The notes: generated from the letters alone by a model not told the origin. Shown: positions 1-5,911, numbered from the stretch's first letter. The stretch: DNA of 5,911 bases from Nocardioides sp. (GCA_030452025.1 JAKDNC010000231.1:1-5911); one strand, 5' to 3'. Translations and numbers: made by a program.

Positions 1-115
1 GAGCGCCAGTTCTCCGATCTCTTGTCAGTTCCCCCGTTCGCGTCGCTCGTGTTCACTGAGGGGGACGCAGATGGTCTGCCGAGGACACGCGTGCTGTCGT
101 GGTCTTCTCGACGAG

Positions 116-121
116 AGGGAG
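116..121 (+). promoter_or_regulatory. Ribosome-binding site of the PLD-like gene
   Basis: AGGGAG sits 6 nt before ATG 128 within the purine tract GAGAGGGAG (113-121). This site decides in favour of start 128 over the upstream in-frame ATG at 71, which has no comparable purine tract at the right distance. Confidence 0.65.
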
Positions 122-127
122 TGCCCG

Positions 128-1750
128 ATGCAGCACACCGACTGGTTGCTGGCTCATTCCGAGCGCGGCAACGCACAGACGGTCCTCGACGATCGCCACG
201 AGGGCGAAATTGCCTGGTCCACCGGGAACGAGGTCCGCCCGCTGATCCACGGGGCGACCTATTTCGCCGAGCTCTACGAACGGCTGCAGGAGACCGAGGA
301 AGGCGACATCGTCTACTTCACCGACTGGCAGGGTGACGCCGATGAGCAACTGACCGGAGCACCCGGCAGCGAGGTGCTCACGGTGCTGGCAGCCGCCGAT
401 GAGCGCGGGGTCGACGTGCGCGGTCTGATCTGGCGCTCCCACACCGAGATGCTCAACTTCAATGCGAAGGCGAACCGGCTCCTGGGCCGACAGCTCCAGT
501 CACGCGGGGCCGAGGCCCTGCTCGACATGCGGGTGCGCACGGGCGGATCACACCACCAGAAGCTCGTGGTGATCCGCTACCGGGGCCGGCCAGAGCATGA
601 CGTCGCCTACGGCGGCGGGATCGACCTGTGCCACTCTCGTCGCGACGACGCCCGCCATCTGGGCGATCCCCAGGCATTGGCGATGGCCTCGGAGTACGGC
701 GATACGCCGCCCTGGCACGACGTACAGGCCGCCATCACCGGCCCGGCCGTGCACGACGCCGAGACAGTCTTCCGGGAGCGTTGGCTCGATCCGACAGCAT
801 TGACGCGGCATCCGATCTACTGGGCCCAGGACAAGATCCGGCGCATGGACATGACCCCCAACCCCCTGCCCGAGCAGGCGCCGCCACCACCCTCGCCGGA
901 GGGCGCGACCCACGTCGTGCAACTGCTGCGCACCTACCCCAACCTGCGCCACGGCAGGGACTATCCCTTCGCACGCGGTGGGGAGCGCAGCGTGGCCCGG
1001 GGCTACACCAAGGCTATCTCCCGCACGCGCAACCTGATCTACATCGAGGATCAATACCTCTGGGGCCACGAGGTCGGCGACGTCCTCACCCGAGCGCTGA
1101 ACGCCAATCCTGACCTCCACGTCGTAGCGGTGCTGCCGCTGTTCACCGACCAGGACGGTCTCCTGGCGCGCGTGCCCCAACTGCTCGGCCGTGGGCAGGC
1201 GATCAGGCAGATGATGGAGGCAGCCCCCGGGCGGGTGGCGATCTACGGCCTCGAGAACCACGAGGGCACCCCGATCTATGTCCACGCCAAGGTCTGCGTG
1301 ATGGACGACATCTGGGCGACTGTCGGATCGGACAACTTCAACCGACGCTCCTGGACCCACGACTCGGAGGTCTCCGCGGTCGTGGTCGACCCCTCCGCCG
1401 ATGATCACAGCCCCTACGCACGACGCCTACGCCTCACCCTCGCCGCCGAACACCTCGACCGAGTGGTCGACACCCGGCACGACGACACCCGGCACGACGA
1501 GACGCTGCTCGCGACGATGGCGGACTGCGTCGCCGCACCCGACTTCTTTGCAGCCTTCGAGGAGTCGGCCGATCGCCTCGACGCGTGGCACGCGAACGGC
1601 TGCCTCGGGCCACGTCCCCCCGGGCGCCTACGTCGTCAACCAACACCGGACCTGTCGTGGTGGCAACGACTGGCCGTTCAGATTCCCTACCGTCTCCTGC
1701 ACGACCCCGACGGGCGCCCCGCAGACCTCAAACGCAACCGCGACATCTGA
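128..1750 (+). CDS. Phospholipase D superfamily (cardiolipin synthase/PLD-like) protein, 540 aa
   Basis: The protein belongs to the PLD superfamily, whose members cleave or transfer phosphodiester bonds in phospholipids, or more rarely in nucleic acids, through a covalent phospho-histidine. Two PLD half-domains are visible. The first (about residues 30-200) carries HHQKLVVIR with H143 and K145, followed by GGGIDL at 162-167. The second (about 260-430) carries the canonical HAKVCVMD (H386, K388, D393) followed by GSDNFNRRSW at 400-409. In the first motif the usual Asp position is Arg150. The C-terminus is rich in Arg, Pro and Trp and looks complete. No signal peptide or membrane helix is evident, so a cytosolic or peripheral membrane location is likely. 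The frame is open back to position 71, but ATG 128 is chosen because AGGGAG lies 6 nt upstream and the Cys-rich stretch before it looks non-coding. The substrate is not known: phospholipase D and cardiolipin-synthase activity are both possible, and the family call is firmer than the reaction. Confidence 0.9.
   Translation: MQHTDWLLAHSERGNAQTVLDDRHEGEIAWSTGNEVRPLIHGATYFAELYERLQETEEGDIVYFTDWQGDADEQLTGAPGSEVLTVLAAADERGVDVRGLIWRSHTEMLNFNAKANRLLGRQLQSRGAEALLDMRVRTGGSHHQKLVVIRYRGRPEHDVAYGGGIDLCHSRRDDARHLGDPQALAMASEYGDTPPWHDVQAAITGPAVHDAETVFRERWLDPTALTRHPIYWAQDKIRRMDMTPNPLPEQAPPPPSPEGATHVVQLLRTYPNLRHGRDYPFARGGERSVARGYTKAISRTRNLIYIEDQYLWGHEVGDVLTRALNANPDLHVVAVLPLFTDQDGLLARVPQLLGRGQAIRQMMEAAPGRVAIYGLENHEGTPIYVHAKVCVMDDIWATVGSDNFNRRSWTHDSEVSAVVVDPSADDHSPYARRLRLTLAAEHLDRVVDTRHDDTRHDETLLATMADCVAAPDFFAAFEESADRLDAWHANGCLGPRPPGRLRRQPTPDLSWWQRLAVQIPYRLLHDPDGRPADLKRNRDI
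1469..1498 (+). repeat. 15-bp perfect tandem duplication inside the PLD-like gene
   Basis: GACACCCGGCACGAC occurs twice back to back (1469-1483 and 1484-1498) with no mismatch. It is in frame and adds five residues, giving DTRHDDTRHD at about residues 448-457. It lies after the second HKD motif in a charged, probably surface-exposed segment, so it need not disturb the active site. Identity at the DNA level, including wobble positions, suggests a recent slippage or duplication event. Confidence 0.9.
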
Positions 1751-1969
1751 GCGTCGAATCTCGGTGAGGTCGGGAGCCAAGAGCATGAGGATCCTCGCGC
1801 GACCCAAGTCTCAACTCGGTGTCAATCCTTTCAAATCTGACGTTGGCCCTCGCAATCGACGGGAAACGACTAACCTCATTGCCGTAGGAGACGGTCGATG
1901 CGACGATGACGGCGCCTCGACCCCGGAGGAGGACCAACCGGAGGACGAGCACTCGGACCGTGGAGCGCC
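1751..1969 (+). promoter_or_regulatory. Intergenic promoter/leader region of the osmolyte transporter operon
   Basis: This 219-bp gap precedes the first transporter gene. Bases about 1806-1880 are clearly less GC-rich than the surroundings, as expected for a promoter. TAACCT (1871-1876) fits a TANNNT -10 element, but no good -35 hexamer lies 16-18 bp upstream; the nearest TTG-containing hexamer (TTGGCC at 1843) is 22 bp away. A perfect 10-bp palindrome GAGGATCCTC (1787-1796) and a direct repeat CTCGGTG (1760-1766 and 1814-1820) are also present. I find no convincing terminator for the upstream PLD-like gene here, so read-through into the operon is possible. The promoter role is inferred mainly from position. 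Confidence 0.4.
1893..1922 (+). promoter_or_regulatory. Imperfect hairpin in the operon leader
   Basis: GGTCGA (1893-1898) pairs with TCGACC (1917-1922). After one T/C mismatch, GCG (1900-1902) pairs with CGC (1913-1915), leaving a 10-nt loop. It lies 47 bp before the first permease start and is followed by the purine-rich GGAGGAGG (1925-1932), not by a T-run, so it is not a classical terminator. It could be a 5'-UTR structure, an operator dyad or chance in GC-rich DNA. Confidence 0.3.
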
Positions 1970-2614
1970 ATGACTTTTGCTGAATATCTGCAACGCAACT
2001 ACGAGAACCTCATCGAGTTGGGGATCGAGCACATCCAGCTGGTGGTCATCGCCATGGGTATCGCCATCGCCCTCGGGATCCCGCTCGGCGTCATCGCCCA
2101 GCGCACCCAGCCTCTCCGGGCACCGATCCTGGCCACGACCGGGTTCTTCCTCACGCTCCCTTCCCTGGCGCTCTTCGCGATCTTCATCCCGGTGCTGGGG
2201 ATCGGCATGAAGCCCGCCATTGCGGCTCTCGTGCTCTACGCACTGTTGCCGATCGTGAGCAACACGGTCACCGGGTTGGACTCCGTCGACGCTGCCGTGA
2301 TCAAAGCCTCGCGCGGCATGGGGATGGGCTCCTCTCGCCGTCTCCTCCAGGTTGAGCTCCCGTTGGCCTGGCCGGTGATCATCACCGGCATCCGGGTCTC
2401 GACACAGGTGGTCGTGGGTATCGCTGCCATCGCTGCCCTGGTCGGGGGCCCGGGTCTGGGCAACGAGATCTTCCGGGGCATCCGGTCGGTCCCCAGCGCC
2501 AACGCACCGAACCTGATGTATGGCGGCACGTTGGCGATCGTCGTCCTGGCGTTGCTCCTCGATGCCGTCTTCGTCCTGATCCGTCAGCTGACAACCTCGC
2601 GAGGAATCCGATGA
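1970..2614 (+). CDS. proW: Osmoprotectant ABC transporter permease (OpuCB/ProW type), 214 aa
   Basis: This is the inner-membrane channel subunit of a glycine betaine/carnitine/choline-type importer. About five hydrophobic helices can be drawn (roughly residues 22-44, 52-77, 81-98, 133-158 and 185-205). The cytoplasmic coupling (EAA) loop is IKASRGMGM at 111-119 running to VELPLAWPV at 128-136; it docks onto the ATPase. Length matches the short OpuCB/ProW-like permeases without an N-terminal extension. ATG 1970 is the first possible start: a TGA in the same frame lies at 1907-1909 with no ATG, GTG or TTG between. The RBS is GGAG at 1962-1965, only 4 nt away, so initiation may be modest. The first codons are AT-rich, unlike the rest of the gene. 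The stop overlaps the next start (ATGA), implying translational coupling. The symbol is by family; a second, non-identical permease lies downstream. Confidence 0.9.
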   Translation: MTFAEYLQRNYENLIELGIEHIQLVVIAMGIAIALGIPLGVIAQRTQPLRAPILATTGFFLTLPSLALFAIFIPVLGIGMKPAIAALVLYALLPIVSNTVTGLDSVDAAVIKASRGMGMGSSRRLLQVELPLAWPVIITGIRVSTQVVVGIAAIAALVGGPGLGNEIFRGIRSVPSANAPNLMYGGTLAIVVLALLLDAVFVLIRQLTTSRGIR

Positions 2615-3846
2615 CCACCACCGAACCGAACCCCGCGACGCCCGAGAGCGGCCTGCGTCCCGAGAAGGATGCGAGCGCTCGACCGATGATCCAGCTGGTC
2701 GAGCTGACCAAGACATTCCCCGGGCAGAAGAACCCCGCCGTCGACAGCCTGTCCCTCGATGTCGCCCGTGGCGAGGTCGTCGTGCTGGTCGGCCCGTCCG
2801 GCTGCGGCAAGACGACGTCGATGGAGCTGATCAACCGTCTGATCGAGCCCACCTCCGGGCACATCATCCTCGACGGTGAGGACGTGACGACCGGAAACGC
2901 GGACGAGCTGCGCCGCCGGATCGGCTACGTCATCCAGGAGACCGGGCTCCTCCCCCACCGCACCATCGCCCAGAACATCGCCACGGTTCCTCAGCTGGTG
3001 GGATGGAAACGCCCGCAGATCTCCGACCGGGTCGACGAGCTGCTCACGATGGTGGGAATGGACCCGGCCGTCTACCGCAACAGATACCCACGCGAGCTCT
3101 CAGGTGGACAACGTCAGCGTGTCGGGGTGGCCCGGGCGATGGCCGCCGACCCGCCGGTGATGCTGATGGACGAACCGTTCGGGGCCATCGACCCGATCAC
3201 CCGCGAGCGGCTCCAGAACGAGTTCCTCCGGCTGCAGCAGCAGATCCAGAAGACCATCATCTTCGTCACCCACGACATCAACGAGGCCATCAAGATGGGT
3301 GACAAGATTGCCGTCCTGCGAGACCAGTCCCACGTGGCGCAGTTCGACACGCCCGAGAACATCCTGACGAACCCGGCCAACGACTACGTCGCCGACTTCA
3401 TCGGCGCCGGCGCCTCGCTGCGGCGGTTGAATCTGAGCCGGATCCATGACGTCGAGATGACCACGGACCTGCCGATCGGGTCGGTCGACGAGAGCACCCG
3501 CGAGTTGCTCTCCCGGCTCCGGGCCTCCGACTGGTCCGCTCTGCTCGTCCTGGACCGGGACAGGCGTCCGCTGCGCTGGGTGACAGCCGGCGACCTACGG
3601 CGAGGCAGCGACGTGCGTGCGCTGGGTCTGCCCGCCCAGGCGGTCATCGAGGCACATGTGACCCTGTCCGACGCCCTCAACGAACTGATCACGTCCAGCG
3701 GTGGCGTGGCGATCGTCGTCGATTCAGTCGGCGCCTACCGGGGAGTGGTCGACCTGGAGACGATCATGGCCGCGGTGCGGACCATGCGCGATCAACACTC
3801 CGCGTTCTACATGGCACAGAAGGTCCAGCCGGACGAGGTCTCCTGA
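2611..3846 (+). CDS. proV: Osmoprotectant ABC transporter ATP-binding protein with CBS pair (OpuCA/ProV type), 411 aa
   Basis: The cytoplasmic ATPase powers osmolyte uptake. The ABC domain is complete: Walker A GPSGCGKTT at 61-69, Q-loop Gln109 in IQETGLLPH, signature LSGGQ at 163-167, Walker B VMLMDEP ending at 189 (Asp187, catalytic Glu188), D-loop GAIDP at 191-195 and switch His221 in FVTHD. The C-terminal region holds two CBS-like units, about 278-333 and 345-395. In the OpuA/OpuC family such a pair senses ionic strength or binds c-di-AMP; that role here is inference. Residues 1-25 form a low-complexity extension before the ABC fold at MIQLVELTK, so an internal start at Met26 is conceivable. 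However, the ATGA overlap with the upstream permease and GAGGA at 2601-2605 favour 2611. The stop overlaps the next ATG by one base (TGATG), again pointing to coupling. Confidence 0.94.
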   Translation: MTTTEPNPATPESGLRPEKDASARPMIQLVELTKTFPGQKNPAVDSLSLDVARGEVVVLVGPSGCGKTTSMELINRLIEPTSGHIILDGEDVTTGNADELRRRIGYVIQETGLLPHRTIAQNIATVPQLVGWKRPQISDRVDELLTMVGMDPAVYRNRYPRELSGGQRQRVGVARAMAADPPVMLMDEPFGAIDPITRERLQNEFLRLQQQIQKTIIFVTHDINEAIKMGDKIAVLRDQSHVAQFDTPENILTNPANDYVADFIGAGASLRRLNLSRIHDVEMTTDLPIGSVDESTRELLSRLRASDWSALLVLDRDRRPLRWVTAGDLRRGSDVRALGLPAQAVIEAHVTLSDALNELITSSGGVAIVVDSVGAYRGVVDLETIMAAVRTMRDQHSAFYMAQKVQPDEVS

Positions 3847-4643
3847 TGTCCCAGAGCGCTCCGGCCACTCCGGCCCTCGACTCCGCGACCCCGGTTCGGG
3901 TCTCTCGCCGATCCGACGGTCTCAGCATCGTCTCGCTGCTCGGCATGCCGATCTTCCTCGCGATCATCGGCGGGGCCACGTACTGGTGGATCCACTCCCA
4001 GGAGCTCGACTCGATCGAGAGGCGAGTGCTCACCAAGGACGAGCTGGTGGAACGCACGGTCCAGCACCTGCAACTGACGGTCGTCTCCACCATCATCGTC
4101 CTGGTGATCGCCGTTCCCCTCGGGATCATGCTCACTCGCCGGTGGGCCAGGCACGCCGTGCCGGTCGTCCTGGGGATCGGCAACATCGGTCAGGGCGTGC
4201 CATCAATCGGCCTGCTGGCCGTGATCTACGCGCTCTTCGGAACCCTGGGCTTCAAGCCGGTCGTGGTGGGGCTGGTTGCCTACTCAGCGCTTCCGATCCT
4301 GCGCAACACCATGGTGGGCCTGCAGCAGGTCGACCGGACGCTCATCAAGGCGTCCCGGGGGATGGGCATGTCGCCGTTCCAGGTGCTCACCCGGGTCGAA
4401 CTCCCGCTGGCCTTCCCGGTCATGATCGCAGGACTGCGGATCGCGCTGATCCTCAACGTCGGCACTGCGGCCCTCGCCGTCTTCTTCGGCGCCGGGGGGC
4501 TGGGCTACATCATCTTCAACGGTATCGGGCTCAACCGCACTACGATCCTGGTCACCGGAGTGGTGCTCGTCTCCGGACTCGCGCTCCTGGTCGACTACCT
4601 CGGTGGGCTTCTCGGGATCCTCCTCTCACCTCGCGGGCTGTGA
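3846..4643 (+). CDS. proW: Second osmoprotectant ABC transporter permease (OpuCD/ProW type), 265 aa
   Basis: This is the second membrane subunit and probably pairs with the permease at 1970 as a heterodimer. It carries the same coupling-loop core, IKASRGMGM at 167-175 and VELPLAFPV at 184-192, so both subunits probably dock onto the same ATPase dimer. It differs in having about 70 extra N-terminal residues, including an additional hydrophobic helix near 28-50 and a charged segment at 51-72 before the conserved core. Further helices lie at about 74-96, 104-130, 136-155, 187-220 and 230-260. The start is supported by GAGG (3835-3838), 7 nt upstream, and by the one-base overlap with the ATPase stop. 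The symbol is by family only; proZ or opuCD would be equally defensible for a second permease. Specificity cannot be read from the permeases. Confidence 0.9.
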   Translation: MSQSAPATPALDSATPVRVSRRSDGLSIVSLLGMPIFLAIIGGATYWWIHSQELDSIERRVLTKDELVERTVQHLQLTVVSTIIVLVIAVPLGIMLTRRWARHAVPVVLGIGNIGQGVPSIGLLAVIYALFGTLGFKPVVVGLVAYSALPILRNTMVGLQQVDRTLIKASRGMGMSPFQVLTRVELPLAFPVMIAGLRIALILNVGTAALAVFFGAGGLGYIIFNGIGLNRTTILVTGVVLVSGLALLVDYLGGLLGILLSPRGL

Positions 4644-4695
4644 GGGCCCGGTCACGGATTTCAACGAAGGCTCACAAGCACGATCCCACCCCTAA

Positions 4696-4701
4696 AAGGA
4701 G
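4696..4701 (+). promoter_or_regulatory. Strong ribosome-binding site of the substrate-binding protein
   Basis: AAGGAG, within AAAAGGAG (4694-4701), ends 4 nt before ATG 4706. It is the best Shine-Dalgarno match in the operon and fits the usual need for more binding protein than membrane or ATPase subunits. It also fixes the start, since the frame is open far upstream inside the preceding genes. The 62-bp gap before the gene shows no terminator-like hairpin. Confidence 0.75.
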
Positions 4702-4705
4702 CAAC

Positions 4706-5659
4706 ATGCGTACCAAGAAACTATGGGCGGTCCTCGGTGCGGGGGCGCTCACCCTCAGTCTGGCAGCCTGCGGCAGCGACGACAGCAGCGGCAACCCCGA
4801 CACCGAAGGCATCCTGGACGGGGCCAAGATCACGGTGGGGTCCAAGGACTTCGACGAGCAGCTGGTCCTGGGCAACATCTCCAAGCTCGCACTCGAGCAG
4901 GCTGGGGCCACGGTGAAGGACGAGATCAACACCGGCGGCACCGACGTGGCCCGCGCTGCCCTGCTCGGAGGTGACATCGACACCTACTGGGAGTACAACG
5001 GCACCGCCTGGATCTCCTTCTTCAAGGAGACCAAGCCGATCCCGGATCGGATCAAGCAGTACGAGGTCGTCCGGGACCGTGACCTGAAGGAGAACAAGCT
5101 CCACTGGCTCGAGCCCGCCGAGTTCAACAACACCTATGCGCTGGCGTTCCTCAGCTCTGCGGCGGACGACCTCGGCAACCCGACCACCCTCTCGGACCTC
5201 GGCCCTCTCATCTCCAGCGACCCGGACAAGGCGACGTTGTGCGTGGAGAGCGAGTTCTCCGCACGTGACGACGGACTGCCCGGCATGGAAAAGACCTACG
5301 GCTACAAGTTCCCCACGGACAACGTCACCGTCCTGGACACCGCGATCGTCTACTCGGCGACCGCCAAGCAGGACCCGTGCAACTTCGGCGAGGTCTTCAC
5401 CAGCGACGGCCGGGTCAGCGCCCTGGACCTCACTGTCCTCGAGGACGACAAGGGCTTCTTCCCGCTCTACAACCCCAGCCCGGTCTTCGACGACAAGGTC
5501 TATTCGAAGTACGGCGACGAGCTCGACGAGATCTTCAACCCCATCGCCAAGGCACTGACCCAGGAGGAGATGACCAAGCTCAACGAGCGCGTCTCCGTCG
5601 ACCTGGAGCTGCCCAAGGACGTGGCGGAGGACTGGCTCAAGGAGCAAGGCTTCATCTGA
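4706..5659 (+). CDS. proX: Osmoprotectant ABC transporter substrate-binding lipoprotein (OpuCC/ProX type), 317 aa
   Basis: This is the extracytoplasmic receptor that captures a quaternary-ammonium osmolyte (glycine betaine, carnitine, choline or similar) and delivers it to the permease pair. The N-terminus is a lipoprotein signal: KK at 4-5, a hydrophobic stretch at 6-21 and lipobox LAAC at 19-22, with Cys22 as the lipidation site, then a Ser/Asp/Gly-rich linker to about 36. The mature part has the OpuAC-type core: ITVGSKDFDEQ (42-52), TGGTDVARAALLGGDIDTYW (76-95) and SEFSARDDGLPGMEKTYGY (182-200). Aromatics such as Y94, W95, Y97, W102 and Y144 could build the cation-binding cage, though I cannot assign them individually. 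Cys179 and Cys225 are the only cysteines in the mature domain besides Cys22 and might form a disulfide. Last in the operon, with its own strong RBS, and followed by a stem-loop. The exact substrate is not determined. Confidence 0.94.
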   Translation: MRTKKLWAVLGAGALTLSLAACGSDDSSGNPDTEGILDGAKITVGSKDFDEQLVLGNISKLALEQAGATVKDEINTGGTDVARAALLGGDIDTYWEYNGTAWISFFKETKPIPDRIKQYEVVRDRDLKENKLHWLEPAEFNNTYALAFLSSAADDLGNPTTLSDLGPLISSDPDKATLCVESEFSARDDGLPGMEKTYGYKFPTDNVTVLDTAIVYSATAKQDPCNFGEVFTSDGRVSALDLTVLEDDKGFFPLYNPSPVFDDKVYSKYGDELDEIFNPIAKALTQEEMTKLNERVSVDLELPKDVAEDWLKEQGFI

Positions 5660-5693
5660 TCTCCGGATGATGGTCGCGGCCCTCGGGTGCGGC

Positions 5694-5719
5694 ACAATCA
5701 GACGGGACAATCAGACGGG
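5694..5719 (+). repeat. 13-bp perfect tandem repeat before the terminator
   Basis: ACAATCAGACGGG occurs twice in direct succession (5694-5706 and 5707-5719), starting 35 bp after the lipoprotein stop codon. The second copy runs into the 5' arm of the terminator stem, so the repeat and stem-loop share bases 5715-5719. Origin by slippage or duplication is likely; a function is unknown. Confidence 0.9.
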
Positions 5720-5745
5720 GGCGGCCCCAAGTGGTCCGCCCCCGT
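5715..5745 (+). terminator. Rho-independent-type stem-loop ending the transporter operon
   Basis: ACGGGGGCGG (5715-5724) pairs perfectly with CCGCCCCCGT (5736-5745) around an 11-nt loop. Two further G-C pairs can form inside after one mismatch. Downstream is TTGTCATGT, only weakly T-rich, as is common in high-GC actinobacteria. Placed between two convergent genes, it may stop transcription from both sides. Confidence 0.75.
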
Positions 5746-5801
5746 TGTCATGTCGCGTCGGATCCGGGACCACCGCACCGAAGATCGCGGGGCGGGGAGG
5801 A

Positions 5802-5911
5802 TCAGCCCGCGGCGAGGCGCTTGAGCGCGTTGCGGGCGATCTGCGGGTCGGTCGTCGCCCACATCGGCGGCAGGCTGGCCTTGAGGAAGGTGCCGTATCG
5901 GGCCGTGGCGA
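5802..5911 (-). CDS. C-terminal end of a convergent gene, unrecognised (partial)
   Basis: Reading the minus strand from the right edge, one frame stays open for 35 codons and ends at TGA (5804-5802). The visible residues include RYGTFLKASLPPMWATTDP and end in ALKRLAAG. All but one codon have G or C at the third position, and the composition is protein-like, unlike the Arg/Pro-rich shadow frames, which supports real coding. It converges on the transporter operon, with the stem-loop at 5715-5745 between them. The N-terminal part lies outside the window and I do not recognise the family from this tail. Confidence 0.6.
   Translation of the reverse strand, partial: ATARYGTFLKASLPPMWATTDPQIARNALKRLAAG

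Noticed and set aside
22..50. TTGTCA (22-27) as a -35 box for the PLD-like gene
   Set aside because: No -10-like hexamer lies 16-18 bp downstream.
30..65. Inverted repeat TCCCCC / GGGGGA as a terminator
   Set aside because: Only 6 bp of stem around a 24-nt loop and no T-run; most likely chance.
1..127. Possible tail of an upstream gene, or divergent gene start, at the left edge
   Set aside because: One plus frame is open from base 1 but continues as a shadow through the PLD gene. Another ends at TGA 57-59 without recognisable sequence. A minus-strand GTG at 56-54 lacks any RBS. Nothing is firm enough to annotate.
548..1408. Minus-strand open frame (286 codons) opposite the PLD-like gene
   Set aside because: Lies opposite both HKD motifs of a clear gene; its low-complexity composition fits a shadow frame.
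1787..1796. Palindrome GAGGATCCTC as an operator or terminator
   Set aside because: Without a loop it cannot be a terminator hairpin, and a single 10-bp palindrome far from the gene start is weak evidence for an operator.
1401..1973. Plus-strand open frame (190 codons) from the PLD-like gene through the intergenic gap
   Set aside because: The first part is an out-of-frame Ser/Thr/Arg-rich shadow of the PLD gene; the rest has no RBS-supported start and no protein-like composition.
1811..2716. Minus-strand open frame (301 codons) across the leader and the first permease
   Set aside because: Extremely rich in Arg, Asp, Glu and Gly with no recognisable domain. It runs across the leader and two overlapping plus-strand starts.
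3701..4705. Upstream extension of the binding-protein frame to 3701
   Set aside because: Runs out of frame through the ATPase and permease genes. The lipoprotein signal and AAGGAG clearly place the real start at 4706.
4721..5710. Long minus-strand open frame (329 codons) opposite the binding-protein gene
   Set aside because: Typical antisense shadow of a GC-rich gene. The plus strand encodes a complete, recognisable lipoprotein with an RBS; the minus frame is Val/Glu/Arg-rich with no family resemblance.

Overview
The window is a GC-rich stretch of about 5.9 kb. Strong G/C preference at third codon positions, tight start/stop overlaps and a LAAC-type lipoprotein signal point to a high-GC Gram-positive bacterium (Actinomycetota). 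The sequence alone does not support a finer placement. I see no mobile element, CRISPR array, tRNA or rRNA.

Left part (about 1-1750): a complete phospholipase D superfamily protein of 540 aa, starting at 128 behind an AGGGAG ribosome-binding site. It has two HKD-type half-sites. The second is canonical; the first has Arg where the HKD aspartate usually sits. A perfect 15-bp in-frame tandem duplication lies in the C-terminal third. Bases 1-127 hold no gene I can support.

Gap 1751-1969: a relatively AT-rich segment around 1806-1880, then an imperfect hairpin (1893-1922), purine-rich GGAGG tracts and two tiny overlapping reading frames. This is the natural place for the promoter and leader of the next operon.

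Main part (1970-5659): a four-gene ABC importer of the OpuC/ProU (glycine betaine/carnitine/choline) type, in the order permease, ATPase with C-terminal CBS pair, second permease, substrate-binding lipoprotein. The first three genes overlap (ATGA, then TGATG) and are probably translationally coupled. The binding protein follows after 62 bp with its own strong Shine-Dalgarno sequence. The lipoprotein captures a quaternary-ammonium osmolyte outside the membrane, the two unequal permeases form the channel, and an ATPase dimer drives uptake. The CBS pair probably gates activity.

Right end (5660-5911): a 13-bp perfect tandem repeat runs into a strong GC-rich stem-loop that probably ends the operon. 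A convergent minus-strand gene enters from the right edge; only its last 35 codons are visible.

The transporter is a known type. I do not see a clearly new system. The features most worth a second look are the operon leader, the divergent first HKD motif and the repeat-terminator junction.
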